This document shows, piece after piece, positions 22,836-33,029 of a stretch of 64,000 nucleotides of DNA. The stretch spans positions 20,088,001 through 20,152,000 of the forward strand of contig NC_053183.1 of assembly GCF_905163445.1 (NCBI RefSeq). The letters are read 5' to 3'. Made by a program: the position numbers and the translations under genes. The notes under the pieces were generated by a model. That model made no database searches, was not told the DNA's origin, and worked only from the letters and a program-made list of their open reading frames with translations. The stretch comes from Pararge aegeria. Taxonomy: Eukaryota; Arthropoda; Insecta; Lepidoptera; Nymphalidae. Each line of letters starts with the position of its first letter. The first letter of the stretch is position 1.

Positions 22836-23219
22836 ATATTTGGATAAATAACATTTCTGCTCTAATAACCGAACAGTTAAGTATAATAGCAAAACAAAAA
22901 AAAAGAAACCCTGTGAAAATGTCGTCATGTGCACAGGGTTCCTAATCTAGCCAAACGGCCGGCCATTCGCGCACAATGTGACCGCATTAACTTTTATAAT
23001 ATTCTTACAAAACTGTGAGTGCAAGTAAGAAAAATATTATTTTCTTATCATGGCCTCGTAACACGGTTTTATTGGCAGTGAGAGGCGGCCCGCAATACTA
23101 ATGCCGTTATAAAAACTTTTTTGTTTTCGCTTGACGATATAATAGTTTGCAGTTAGTTTCTTTTTCAACGGAGTATCAGTTTTTTTTCTATTTTGACAAT
23201 CTCCCTGGTACTCGTTGGA

Positions 23220-23308
23220 GAAGTACTGTCGCCATGATTATTTCTGCCACCAAGCAGCGTTGCAATCTGGAAGGCATGGTTGCTGGCATAATTAGAGGGA
23301 GAAAAGAA
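23220..23308 (+). repeat. REP-11 fragment
   Basis: 'tttctgccaccaagcagcgt', 'tgcaatctggaaggcatggt' resemble 3800-3905 and 60500-60580. Confidence 0.5.
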
Positions 23309-23445
23309 GCGGTGATAGACCTGTGGGCAGGACTACTACTTCACTTTCGGGGGCTGAGTTCGAATCCCAGCACGCACATCTAACTTAGAATAAGTTATGT
23401 GCGTTAAGCAATTAAAATATCACTAGCTTCAACGGTGAAGGAAAA
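23309..23445 (+). mobile_element. SINE-1, 5' part, interrupted by REP-5
   Basis: tRNA head 'gatagacctgtgggcagga' and 'ctgagttcgaatcccagcac' (B box), 'atcactagcttcaacggtga'. It stops at GGTGAAGGAAAA, which is repeated at 23686-23697 beyond the inserted REP-5. The 3' part continues to about 23815. Confidence 0.93.
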
Positions 23446-23685
23446 TATTGGCTAGAAGCAGGCGTTACTTTGCGGAAATCCATAATCATGAAAATTAAGC
23501 TTACTTTGCAATATTCCGCGAACAGCAGCAGAATCTGTATGGTGTAATTTATAATTACTTCAATCCGTATACTCCACACCAAACAGATCCTCGGTGTATG
23601 GTACATTGCCGAGGATACTACGCACGTTTCGCTGCGAAACCGGAGCATCATCAGGAGATGTTGACTTTAAAATGAACAATTGTGT
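23446..23685 (+). mobile_element. REP-5, complete 240-bp copy with 12-bp target-site duplication
   Basis: The copy is bounded exactly by GGTGAAGGAAAA on both sides (23434-23445 and 23686-23697), which defines the element's ends: start 'tattggctagaagcaggcg', end 'aatgaacaattgtgt'. A 12-bp duplication of this kind suggests LINE-assisted retroposition, that is a SINE, although I see no clear pol III boxes or poly-A tail. Confidence 0.92.
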
Positions 23686-23815
23686 GGTGAAGGAAAACAA
23701 TGTTTGCCTCAGAGTTCTACATAATGTTTTTAAAGGTGTGTCGAGTCCACCAATCCGCACTGGGCCAGCGTGGTGTATTACCCGTGCCCTGCAGTGGGCC
23801 GGTATGGGCTTTAGT
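23686..23815 (+). mobile_element. SINE-1, 3' part of the interrupted copy
   Basis: 'ggtgaaggaaaacaatg', 'gcctcagagttctacataat', 'ccaatccgcactgggccagc', 'gtgccctgcagtgggccggt'. It ends about 120 bp before the neuroligin exon acceptor. Confidence 0.9.
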
Positions 23816-23937
23816 ACATATCCTGTATGCATGCAACGGGGCTGGAATACCTCGTTACTTTAATAACTCTTTTACCTAGAACGGCCATTGTGATTAGGTT
23901 AACAATGCCCAAATCAAAAAAAATCTTTCTCCAGCAG

Positions 23938-24090
23938 GAGTCAGAGACGCAGTGGCTCGGTACCCCGTCCTGGTGTTTGTGCACGGAGAGAGCTACGAGT
24001 GGAGTTCCGGAAACCCATACGACGGGGCTGTGCTGGCGTCCCACGCCGGCTTAGTGGTCGTCACCATCAACTATCGACTGGGGATATTAG
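23938..24090 (+). CDS. Nlg: neuroligin, internal coding exon (esterase-fold N-terminal part)
   Basis: Translated in frame (codons at 23961 TAC, CCC, GTC) the exon reads GVRDAVARYPVLVFVHGESY followed by EWSSGNPYDGAVLASHAGLV and VVTINYRLGIL, then splits a Gly codon. This is the alpha/beta-hydrolase segment of insect neuroligins: PVLVF-HGES-EW replaces the HGG oxyanion-hole strand of active esterases, and VVTINYRLG is the following conserved strand. Acceptor is TTTCTCCAG-CAG with AG dinucleotides in register 3 nt apart; donor is G|GTAAGA. Both ends are phase 1. Neuroligins are postsynaptic adhesion proteins that bind neurexin across the cleft; this part is extracellular. Partial gene only. Other cholinesterase-like adhesion proteins (gliotactin, neurotactin) are less likely given HGESYEW. 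Confidence 0.92.
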
Positions 24091-24126
24091 GTAAGAAACG
24101 GAACTGAATTTTTTTATCTTAAGTAA

Positions 24127-24226
24127 TGTCCACCAACCCGCACTGGGCCAGCGTGGTGGACTAATCCCTTCTCATTGTGGGAGGAGACCAGTGCCCTGTA
24201 TTGGGCCGGTAATGGGTTGATATGAT
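24127..24226 (+). repeat. SINE-1 3' part, 37 bp after the exon donor
   Basis: 'gtccaccaacccgcactggg' to 'gtattgggccggtaatgggt' and 'tgatatgata'. Its closeness to the splice donor is notable. Confidence 0.9.
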
Positions 24227-24378
24227 AACTTCTAAGTCATATTGTACATTTAACGTAGGCATCAAAAGTGCCAGCTATGTACCTATAGGAATAAAGAAAT
24301 ATTTGACTTTGATGATGATGATGATTCTTATGATGAATAAGATTTGACCCTTCCTACTTTAAGGGTGGGGTTAAAAAT

Positions 24379-24430
24379 AACTGTCATGCTCTCTAACAGG
24401 CTATCCCGCTAACATCTTAGACTGCATGAA
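24379..24430. repeat. SINE-3 fragment
   Basis: 'taacaggctatcccgctaac' and 'atcttagactgcatg' match 53210-53250. Confidence 0.6.
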
Positions 24431-24477
24431 AGGGTAAATATGAGGAAAAGGGACAAACAATACTGGTATTGGATATA

Positions 24478-24690
24478 TTGTGAAAATCAAGCTAAATTTG
24501 CTCCGCGAAAAAACAGGATAATCTGTATTGTGTGATTTATAATTTCTTCAATCTATATACTCCACACCGAACATATCTTCGGCAATACGCACGTTTCGCT
24601 CCGAAACCGGAACATTCGCAGGAGATGTTGAGTTTACAATGAATAATTGTTAAGTCGCAAGAGGCGTGTCTGCTTCTAACCAATATTCTA
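24478..24690 (+). repeat. REP-5 copy
   Basis: 'aatcaagctaaatttgctcc', 'ataatttcttcaatctatat', 'cgcacgtttcgctccgaaac', 'caatgaataattgttaagt', followed by an inverted terminal snippet 'tgcttctaaccaatattct'. Confidence 0.85.
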
Positions 24691-25064
24691 TGGATATTAT
24701 TTGGGTAATGGTAGAGTTCCCTTTATTAAGCCAATGTTTTGAATATGCCTATGCGAAAGTTAGGGGGTAAATATTATTAACCATCACGCGGAGATTGAGC
24801 TCGTTACAGGACCAATAAATTTTATGACATGTCTGCCATAAACATTGCGTACATAAGATTCATCTCATTGTGATTGCTGTCATAAACTGGGACATATTTA
24901 GGGTTACGGCATGTTGAGATCATCTCTAGCTATTGAGGTGTGGGCAATAGTTTTAAAGTGAAATGGTTTGCAGTTTGATCACTCGACGACTGAATATTCT
25001 AAGGCGTTTCAATTTGACTAGACAAAAACGACGCCACGTAATCTTAATTCAATGTCAAGATCAA
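24691..25064. other. unassigned sequence
   Basis: Nothing recognised. Confidence 0.4.
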
Positions 25065-25372
25065 ATTCAAATATTTCTTTCTTCAAATAGGCACGTAGAT
25101 CACACTTAATTTTTTTATGCAAATTTAAAATTAATTTATTTCATGTAGGCCTAATATAAGCACTTTTGAAACGTCAAGTCTATCTTTTTGTAGTGACTAC
25201 CACTGGTTTGGAAGGCAGATTCTACCGAGAAGAAGCCGGCAAGAAACTCAGCAGTTGCACTTTTCTAACATCATTTTACAATTTAACAATCAATGTTCTA
25301 TCATGTACGAGATGAAAGCGGAGCGGCTTCTTCCAGGCAACCATGTCCTTCAGACCAGAACACAGCATTACA
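25065..25372 (+). repeat. REP-8 copy
   Basis: 'agcacttttgaaacgtcaag', 'tttggaaggcagattctacc', 'gccggcaagaaactcagcag', 'gagatgaaagcggagcggct'. Other copies at 31259 (reverse), 41958 and 46152. Unknown class, likely a retroposon tail. Confidence 0.85.
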
Positions 25373-25380
25373 ACAATAAT

Positions 25381-25602
25381 TAAATATACTGCAACAATAT
25401 ACAAATCGCCATCTAACCTCAAAGTAAGCGTAGCTTGTGTTATGGGTACTAAGATAGCTGATATATATTTTTATGAATATATAATAATGTACGTAAATAC
25501 TTGTAATATAAAGATAAACACCCAGATATTGAAAAACCTTTATGTTCATCACACAATCATTTTCCAGAAAGCAGGGTCGCTGCCCACTGCGCCAATCTGC
25601 GT
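25381..25602 (-). mobile_element. SINE-2 copy with head deletion
   Basis: Body intact; sequence passes from 'cattttccag' directly to 'aaagcagggtcgctgcccac', so the B-box segment is deleted. It sits at the end of REP-8. Confidence 0.9.
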
Positions 25603-26084
25603 TAGAACAATGTTGCTTTACGGTCAAAATAAGCATCGTTGTATACTTTCACTATGGACTTATAAATTTGGGTTGACGTTTGGGTTTACGTTAATGTGAC
25701 TTGACGGTAGTTCACATGAAATATACGTTTATTATAAGCTACACGCATGGCTATACTGTCTAAATAAGCGCAATAACTATTTTGATTTTATTGTCGTTTA
25801 TTATTTCAAGACTTAACTTAACTTAAATTAGTAAATTGTCAATTTTACAATATTTTCACGTGATGATATTTAATATTTTGCTGAACATTCAACTCACATG
25901 CGTTTAATTACATTAGTTAAAACAACAAATGTAAGCGTTGCCGAGTTGATATTTCAAATTCAATAATTATTTGCGAAAGCCGTAAAAAGTTATAAGTTAT
26001 AATTAAATTTTAAAAGTTATTATTAATAAATTCAATTTAGTTATTATATACTATAGTAATATTGTTTCTTTAAAATATAAATAT
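25603..26084. other. unassigned AT-rich sequence
   Basis: Nothing recognised. Confidence 0.4.
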
Positions 26085-26255
26085 AACCTAAAATAAACTA
26101 TTTAAAACTAAATAAAATCTATAACGTCCTCGAAACCACCGGAGCGAGGCACATTTCCTAAGATGCTGGCAGCATTGCCCCTTTGGATGGCTAAACTAAT
26201 TCGTTGGCCAAGGTAACTGCCCGCTCTAGGATCACCGGTAGACTCGATAACAATA
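26085..26255 (-). pseudogene. C-terminal tail of a LINE-like ORF
   Basis: On the minus strand the frame GDPRAGSYLGQRISLAIQRG continues as NAASILGNVPRSGGFEDVID, then FI and a stop. A second copy at 44960-45235 has the same tail with a 1-nt shift, so both derive from one repeated ORF. The 3' flank carries a short AT-rich tail with AATAAA-like strings. I take it for the C-terminus of a retrotransposon or host-repeat protein; the family is not certain. Confidence 0.6.
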
Positions 26256-26600
26256 TTACTATAAAAATAAAATAAAATAAAAAAGCCTTTATTTCTAAAA
26301 TTTATATTATTTATATTTTACATATTATTACTACAAATAACTTTACATTTACTAAAAATACATATACGTTTAAGTCGCCTCTACGGCGTAGGCCTCCCCA
26401 AATCTCGCCAAAGTTTTCTGTCGCGAGCCTTTCGCATCCAGTCCGGTCCACACCTCTGATGGAAAATATCTCGCCACCTCTTTCTTGGTCGCCCTCTTTT
26501 CCTCGTTTCATTTCTTGGAACCCACTCAGTCACTTTCTTGGTCCATCTCTCCGGTTGCAACCGGCAAACATGTCCTGCCCAATTCCATTTCAACAATATT
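26256..26600 (-). pseudogene. LINE ORF2 C-terminal fragment
   Basis: Minus strand encodes WNWAGHVCRLQPERWTKKVT then EWVPRNETRKRGRPRKRWRD, the typical KWxWAGHVxR...GRPxxRWxDD tail of insect RTE/Jockey-type ORF2, then a frame break. The 3' flank '(aaaat)n aaagcctttatttc' (reverse) looks like its tail. Distinct from the RTE copies at 27 kb and 49 kb. Confidence 0.85.
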
Positions 26601-26847
26601 ACTATAATATATAAAAACCGTAAAATAAATTTGCCAGCTAATTTTTAACGCGCTGATATCTGATATTACCAGTATGAAAAAAAAATTGAGATACATAGTC
26701 CTTTTATTGACTCAAGAGCATATCTTGTAATGTAACACACGTTACGTTTCCTTATCTCTTGCCTCTCATTTTCAATAGGTATATAAACATTTTTGTAACA
26801 TATTCAAGCACAACAATTTACAGTTCATCATAATAATATAATAAAAA

Positions 26848-27015
26848 AGAAACCCGGCTAAGTTTGTTGTGGACTCTTCTTAGACCACTGTGCGTTGGAA
26901 CCCTCATAGCTTTAGGTTGGCGAACGAAGTTATCAAAATCCATATTTGTATGAACGCTTCATAAGTACCTGTGATAGGCCTACAAGAATAAAGATATTTT
27001 GAATTTGAATTTGAA
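26848..27015 (-). repeat. REP-6 copy
   Basis: 'ggctaagtttgttgtggact', 'aagtacctgtgataggccta', 'aataaagatattttgaattt'. The (GAATTT)n tail is directly followed by the RTE fragment. Confidence 0.85.
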
Positions 27016-28186
27016 CCCATTATCGGAAAGGGCTTCAGTACCATAGACCACATACATACGCTGCGGCAGGTTATACAGAAGACTCAAGAGTATAACCGGC
27101 CACTTTGCTTAGCGTTTGTGGACTATGAGAAAGCCTTTGATTCGGTGGAAACCTGGGCTGTGTTAAGGTCACTGCAGAGATGCCGAATTGACTACCGGTA
27201 CATCGAAGTTTTGAAGTGTTTGTACAAAAACGCCACTATGTCAGTCCGTATACAGGACCAGACTACGAAACCGATCCAACTGCAGCGAGGAGTGCCCCGA
27301 AGCTGTTTACCGCTGCGTTGGAGGACGTTTTTAAGCTTCTGGATTGGAACGGGCTTGGCATCAACATTAACGGCGAGTACATCACTCAACTTCGGTTTGC
27401 CGACGATGTAGTCATAATGGCAGAGACTCTGGAAGACCTTAATGCGATGCTCAATGACCTCAGCAGAGTTTCTCAACAGGTGGGCCTTCGTATGAACATG
27501 AGCAAGACGAAAATTATGTCTAACGCTCATGTTGCGCTCCACCCAATAATTGTTGGGAACTCTGCACTCGAAATTGTAGACGAGTATATATACCTAGGAC
27601 ACACGATCCAGTTAGGTAGGTCCAATTTCGAGAAAGAGGTAAACCGCCGAATCCAACTCGGATGGGCAGCGTTCGGGAAACTTCGTGACATCTTCTCGTC
27701 CAAAATCCCCCAGTGCCTGAAGACTAAAGTCTTCGAACAGTGCGTGTTGCCAGTGATGACTTACGGATCAGAGACATGGTCGCTAACTATGGGCCTCATA
27801 AGAAGGCTCAGAGTCACTCAGCGGGCGATGGAGAGAGCTATGTTAGGAGTATCTCTACGTGATCAAATCAGAAATGAGGAGATCCGTAGAAGAACTAGAG
27901 TTACCGACATAGCTCAGCGAGTTGCGAAGCTGAAGTGGCAATGGGCGGGGCACATAGCTCGGAGAACCGATGGACGTTGGGGTCTTAAGGTGCTGGAATG
28001 GCGACCCCGCACCGGTAAACGCAGCGTAGGTCGGCCCCAAACGAGGTGGACAGATGACATCAGGCGAGTAGCTGGGAGCCGTTGGAGGCAAGCGGCCCAG
28101 GACCGTGCATTGTGGAACTCCCTACAAAAGACCTATGTCCAGCAGTGGACGTCAATTGGTTGAGATGATGATGATGATGATGATGA
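27016..28186 (+). mobile_element. RTE-clade LINE, 5'-truncated ORF2 with (GATGAT)n tail
   Basis: Frame 27118 onward shows RT motif A 'AFVDYEKAFDSV'. Near 27295 the frame shifts where the motif B segment is missing: 'LQRGVP' is followed in the next frame by 'PKLFTAALEDVFK'. Then come 'LRFADDVVIMAETLEDL' (motif C, FADD), the thumb-like region, and 'KWQWAGHIARRTDGRWG...RPQTRWTDDIRRVAGSRW...QQWTSIG' to the stop at 28161-28163. A short 3' UTR is a (GATGAT)n run. About 1.15 kb of a usual 3+ kb element. Inactive because of truncation and the motif B deletion. Confidence 0.93.
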
Positions 28187-28189
28187 TCG

Positions 28190-28362
28190 GCCACACGCCT
28201 TTAAGAACATTATAGAGAAATCTCAGGCATGCAGGTTTCCTCGCGATATGTTCCTTCGTCGTCGAAGCAAGTTTATTACTAGTAGTACGTTTGATTACTT
28301 AAAACACACATACCTTAGTTAAAAGTTAGTGGTCTGTGCAAGGATTCAAACTGGGCCATCTT
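28190..28362 (-). repeat. SINE-1 5' part
   Basis: 'gcatgcaggtttcctcgcga', 'cgtcgaagcaag', 'ctgtgcaaggattcaaactg' (B-box region, decayed). It follows the RTE tail directly. Confidence 0.85.
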
Positions 28363-28654
28363 CCACTTCTCATTTTTTTAGACTTAATAACAAGTATATA
28401 TGGACATGGTAAATTGGTAAATTGAAGTTGGTTAATTGTATTGGCACAGATTAAAATTACGATTTTTATGGATTTTATTTGATAAAAAATATTGTCAAGT
28501 TCATCAACAAAAATCACTAAATGATAAGGGTTCCTTCTAGTCAAGCACCCAAAGGAAATAAAAACAGGACCAAGACTTCGGGGAATTGTCATTTATGTTC
28601 GCTGGACTAGTTTGGAAACTGCCTGTCGTCCTTATTTATAATCTCATTCGCGTA

Positions 28655-28765
28655 AGTGGCCAGGATACTGAGCTTCACGTATTCGCCATCATCTCAGTAC
28701 CATGTACACATTTATCTGTAATATACGTATCAAAGATATTTTTGACTTTGACTTTGATATTACCA
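28655..28765 (-). repeat. REP-6 fragment
   Basis: 'cgtatcaaagatatttttga' + '(ctttga)n' is the reverse of the REP-6 start. Confidence 0.6.
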
Positions 28766-29019
28766 GTAGGTGTCACCTGATCAAAAAATAACTGACCAAT
28801 AACGGGTCAATACTGTGATCTAGCACCACATGTTAGCGAGGTGTCTAGTAAAAACCTTTCTATAGAAGGAATATTTTCTAATAAATCGATCCTTCTGCCT
28901 GCTCACCGCAAAGACAAGTTAGTTCAACTTTAAAAGGCTTAAGGTTTTCTTATTGGTTATGAATAAAAGTTGGTAGAGATATAAATCCCTATCCCTATCC
29001 CCATACCAGGCTATCCCTA

Positions 29020-29467
29020 TCCCTACTAATATTATAAATGTCAATGTAAGTTTGTTTGTTACGCTTTCACGCAAAAACTACTTAACCGATCCTCATGAAG
29101 TTTGTACACATATTCTTGGAAGTGTTTGAAGTAATGTAGGATACTTTTTATTAAGCTCAGTTTCTTTAGGAGAGGGGATGAAAGTGTTTGACGATTTTAC
29201 ACCATAACTCCGACAAATTATAACCGATTTAAATAATTACTTTTATACTATAGCGGTTATAATACGTGTTTAATTTTGCCCAAACTTTGTGTAGATCTGA
29301 TGAATGTGGTTGGAAATAGAGAACAGAACTCCTCAGCGGACAGCAGCAAACCCCTCATTTAAGGCTTAGCTTACTGAATACTTTAATTTTTTTTAGAACT
29401 CCAACTAAATTGAATGCCACGTCAAAAAACAAAATCAAACGCAGATGAAGTCGCGGGCAACAACTAG
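29020..29467 (+). mobile_element. Helitron-like element, complete 448 bp
   Basis: A|TCCCTACTAATATTATAAA at the left and GCGGGCAACAACTAG|T at the right; the target is A|T. Non-coding interior including 'cgctttcacgcaaaaactac', shared with the 32259 copy. Confidence 0.85.
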
Positions 29468-29954
29468 TATACGCATAAATTTAACTTTTCTAATGTTTTT
29501 AAGCTGAAGATCAATAATTAATCTTATTACGTAGAAGCTAAAGTAACAAATCGTGCGAAAAGTAAGCGTTAGGAAAGTGTGTACTGCGAGCTACAGGCTT
29601 TGAAAACGGTAAAATTTCTACTGAAAAGCTGAAAAAAGAAAATTGATAGTAAATAGTTTATTAATAAGGAGCGGCAAAAGAAAAAAAAAAATGCTTTGTA
29701 AAGTGACGTTAAGATGAGAATTCGATTGGTGAGCGATTTAAGAAGTACTTTAGGAAAGGAAAGGTTCCAAGAATTGATCACTATGACGGGGATCTGCTAG
29801 TTAAGTAATAAACTTATTACGAGAGAAACATTGTATGTAATTATGTATATAGATATATATTATGTATTTATTATATTTATGTATGTATTTATTTCTATAT
29901 AATTTATATTTCTATGAGCTATATATGTATTATTGTTATGTTTATTTATTTTTA
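29468..29954. other. unassigned AT-rich sequence
   Basis: Nothing recognised. Confidence 0.4.
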
Positions 29955-30215
29955 TTTGTACTCTTTATTTGTACACCATGAAGAATGAAGCAGGATACAA
30001 AAGGCGGCCTTATCGCTATGTTATGTGTAATTGATGTCATGACATATTTTTAAAATATTGCCCTATCCCGTTTCCATAATCATTTATTTACTTCTTTAAT
30101 TAATGGTTTTCTGATGGAGATCGCTTATAGCGATAAGAGCGCCTTTGCGAATATTTATTTTGTTTTTTATGCTGTTTCCAATATTTATTATTTTTATTCC
30201 TTAATTGTGTGCAAT
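29955..30215. repeat. REP-7 copies, inverted pair
   Basis: Left: 'ctctttatttgtacacca' and 'caaaaggcggccttatcgct' (reverse). Right: 'gagatcgcttatagcgataa', 'gagcgcctttgcg' (forward). Two copies meet head to head. Confidence 0.7.
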
Positions 30216-31258
30216 TAAGAATGTATCTATCTACATTTAAAGCTTCAGTATAAATTTATTTATTTCGATACCTTATACCTTCAAAAAAGGTGTTTACAAG
30301 ATATTGATAACGTCTGGAAATCAAAACAGTTCAAACAGTTCCAACCAAAAAAAAATCATCCAACCAAGAATCAACTCTACAATCAAACACAAAACCAAGG
30401 CAATTTATATCAATTATACAACTGTATACCCAAGGAACAAAATGTTTGTAACAGGAAAACAGCGATAACCTTAATCACGCTAAAACAAACAAACAGACTT
30501 ATCGATATGAAACATGCAATACCGTGATTAAGATTTGTGTAGCAGGCCATGATGATTAAAGTTATGTTTGGAATCCGGGTTGACGTATGAAAGTACGATT
30601 CAAATACCTCCTCCATATTCAGCAATATGAACTGAAACAAATGGCTAGGGAATTTTCAGGTTTGCTTAGTTTAAACTGTATGGATGGATCACATGAAGGC
30701 TGTGATTAAAGCCAACACGATCTTGAAAGGGAAGAGTTGATCATAAGGGAAGAGTTTAGACTTATTATCAAGCGAGCTATAAAACCCAAGTGACGCCTAC
30801 CACCTGTCATTAAAGACTTAAGCTACTAAATGGACAGATAACATATTGTATTATAACTTATATAAACTGTTATGAATAATGTTTTAAAGCACAGATTAAG
30901 AACATACAGAAACCTTATTCAGCCATTCTATTATTAGAAGATTTTTTACAAAGGTTGGTCTGTAATATATTTATATTAACATAGTATTTGTAAGACAAGA
31001 AACAAAAAGTGGATATAAACAGTCGACTTACAAGATATAGTCATAAATAAGTACAATCTACATATCGTCTGCGAAAGGTACAGAAGTAATTTTTGGGATT
31101 GAGTGTACGCTTTTATAATATGATTCCTAAGGTAATTTTGGACCTATCAATGCATAAGTATAATGAATATGTTAAAAAACATTTACTACAGCGAGGTTAC
31201 TATGCAATTGATGAATTTATTTTAATGACAAGGTAGCTTGAATATAGAAGAATGAATG
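30216..31258. other. unassigned AT-rich sequence
   Basis: About 1 kb without recognised repeats or exons. Confidence 0.45.
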
Positions 31259-31440
31259 TTAAAATGTAAAATTTAAATTGTTGATGTTGGAAACGAGCAA
31301 CTGCTGAGTTTCTTGCCGGCTTCTTCCAGGTAGAATCTACCTTCCAAACCGGTGTTAGAGTCACTACAAATACAGACCTGACGTTTTAAAAGTGCTTAAA
31401 TTTTGCCTACTTGAAATAAATGAATTTTGAGTTTGAATAT
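31259..31440 (-). repeat. REP-8 copy
   Basis: 'gcaactgctgagtttcttgc', 'cggcttcttccaggtagaat', 'tgacgttttaaaagtgctta'. Confidence 0.85.
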
Positions 31441-32069
31441 AAAACTTTACTACACAGATCGGTGAAGTATTATAGAAAACTTTCGCTACCTTAGATCATA
31501 ATTCGACAGTATCGTTTCAGTCCACTGCTGAACATGCCTCTCCCAAAAATCAGCAGTACTTTTGTGGAAAATCAACCTTACACAAACTCGAACATGCAAA
31601 TTCGACGGTGGAAAACCCACCAATGCCATTGCAATTTTTCTGGAATTTCAGAATTGCTATGTATTTTTCTCTTAGGTTTTTTTCAACTGTATCAGTATAG
31701 TCATATATCATTTTAAAAAAAACTGCCAATTCAATTATGTACATACATTAAAAACCTAGTACCACCAAACTTTTAAATATTGGTTTACATGAATATGCAA
31801 AAAGTTTTTCACAAATTGCTCGTATGCATCTTTTTTAGCCGCTATTCAAATCTGGGAAGCTCCCACATACAGAATACATACATATCTAAGTACTATATCT
31901 ATAGATACAGTAGCAGTAGCATTTATAATTTAATATAATATAATATAGAGTTAGCAATAACGATTTATTTTAACTAAAAAAAAAAACAATAAATAAACAA
32001 AAACACAATTAATAATTATCAACTTAAGAAACACTTTATGAAATGATTATGCAAATGGACAGCAATTAA
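31441..32069. other. unassigned AT-rich sequence
   Basis: Nothing recognised. Confidence 0.4.
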
Positions 32070-32195
32070 CTATAACGTCCGTCTATCTCTGGTGCTGAAG
32101 CCGAACTGAGCTCCGTTTGGCGTGCGCGCAGCGTTGTACGCCGCGCGCACCTCCAAGCGCGCCCCTCCAAGTCCGCTTGCCTCACGCCACGGCAT
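32070..32195 (-). CDS. short antisense open frame in a GC-rich island
   Basis: The minus strand holds an ATG-initiated frame of 41 codons starting MPWREASGLGGARLEV and ending AQFGFSTRDRRTL before TAG. The third codon positions are strongly GC (TTC, GGC, AGC, ACC), unlike the surrounding AT-rich intron, and the island as a whole (about 32085-32220) is single in this window. I recognise no family. It could be a terminal exon of an unknown gene nested in the intron, a non-coding GC-rich regulatory element with a 'ccacgccccc' box, or the 5' end of an unlisted mobile element. Confidence 0.2.
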   Translation of the reverse strand: MPWREASGLGGARLEVRAAYNAARTPNGAQFGFSTRDRRTL

Positions 32196-32258
32196 CGTCC
32201 GAGTAGGCCACGCCCCCAACTATGACTAGTCAAGACTAATTCTCTGCTAATTATAGTA

Positions 32259-32430
32259 TCCTACTAATATTATGAATGCGAAAGTTTGTGTGGGTGGATG
32301 GATGTTTGTAACTCTTTCACGCAAAAACTACTGAACCAAATTGACTGAATTTTGGAATGGAGATAGATTATACCCTGGATTAACACATAGGCTTATTTTT
32401 ATCCCGGGAAAAGCCGCAGGTAACAGCTAG
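32259..32430 (+). mobile_element. Helitron-like element, complete 172 bp
   Basis: A|TCCTACTAATATTATGAAT start and GCAGGTAACAGCTAG|T end. Interior includes 'cacgcaaaaactactgaacc' and 'ttatttttatcccgggaaaa'. Confidence 0.88.
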
Positions 32431-32456
32431 TCTATAATATATTAACAGTAATATTT

Positions 32457-32592
32457 GCCGGCTGATTGGCGCAGTGGGCAGCGACCCTGCTTTCTAGGTC
32501 CAAAGGGGTTCGAGAGTCAACTGGAAAATGTCTGATGAACATGAATGTTGTTCAGTGTCCGGGTGTATATCTGTATTTTATATGTAATTATA
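32457..32592 (+). mobile_element. SINE-2, 3'-truncated
   Basis: Head with 'gattggcgcagtgggcagcg', altered B box 'ggttcgagagtc', body to 'gtatatctgtattttatatg'; the 3' half is missing. Confidence 0.88.
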
Positions 32593-32774
32593 TGCCTAAA
32601 AATCAGATCATCAGATAGGAGTCATCAGGATCAGTAGGTAGGAGGTAGGTTTTATTTTCTCAGAATTTATGATTAACTATATTTGTTTGTTCTAAGATGT
32701 TTATAATGTTGTATTTAATTTTTTTCTTCGTCATAACTTCCCTAAGCAATTAATACTATAAATAAAGTTACAAC

Positions 32775-32953
32775 TTGACTGCAATCTCATATGATGGTAA
32801 GTTATGATACAGTCTAAGATGGTAACGGGCTAACCTGTAATTGATATTGTGGCTATAATCCACACCACTAAACGGTTTTTACGCGATATCGTACCGGAAA
32901 CCTAAATCCCTTAGCACTTCTATGTCGGTAGGCTGTTAGACCCTGGCACCAGT
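32775..32953 (-). mobile_element. SINE-3 copy
   Basis: 'gactgcaatctcatatgatg', 'agtctaagatggtaacgggc', 'cgatatcgtaccggaaacct', 'ttctatgtcggtaggctgtt'. The tRNA-head end is lost. Confidence 0.75.
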
Positions 32954-33029
32954 AAGTATCTCCCATCAGTCAGTATCTTGAGGATTAAGATACTAATATA
33001 ATCCCCGTTTGGCGCGGAAGACTTTTCGG

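Larger units (their letters stand above)
1..23937 (+). other. presumed upstream neuroligin intron sequence
   Basis: No coding exon could be recognised before the exon at 23938, which begins in phase 1 behind a polypyrimidine tract and AG. A 5' exon must therefore lie further left, outside the window or unrecognised within it. The stretch consists of dispersed repeats, listed separately, and unassigned AT-rich sequence. That it is intron is inference; an intergenic segment or a second gene's intron could be included. Confidence 0.55.

Noticed and set aside
23594..24054. Open frames on both strands overlapping the neuroligin exon
   Set aside because: They are in other frames than the conserved neuroligin reading frame and partly consist of REP-5 and SINE-1.
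25343..25699. 118-codon open frame as a gene
   Set aside because: It is SINE-2 and REP-8 sequence read through; similar frames recur wherever these repeats occur (for example 7879-8211, 5244-5519).
27855..28091. Antisense open frame over the RTE ORF2 (and 49254-49490)
   Set aside because: It is the shadow of the GC-richer LINE coding frame on the other strand.
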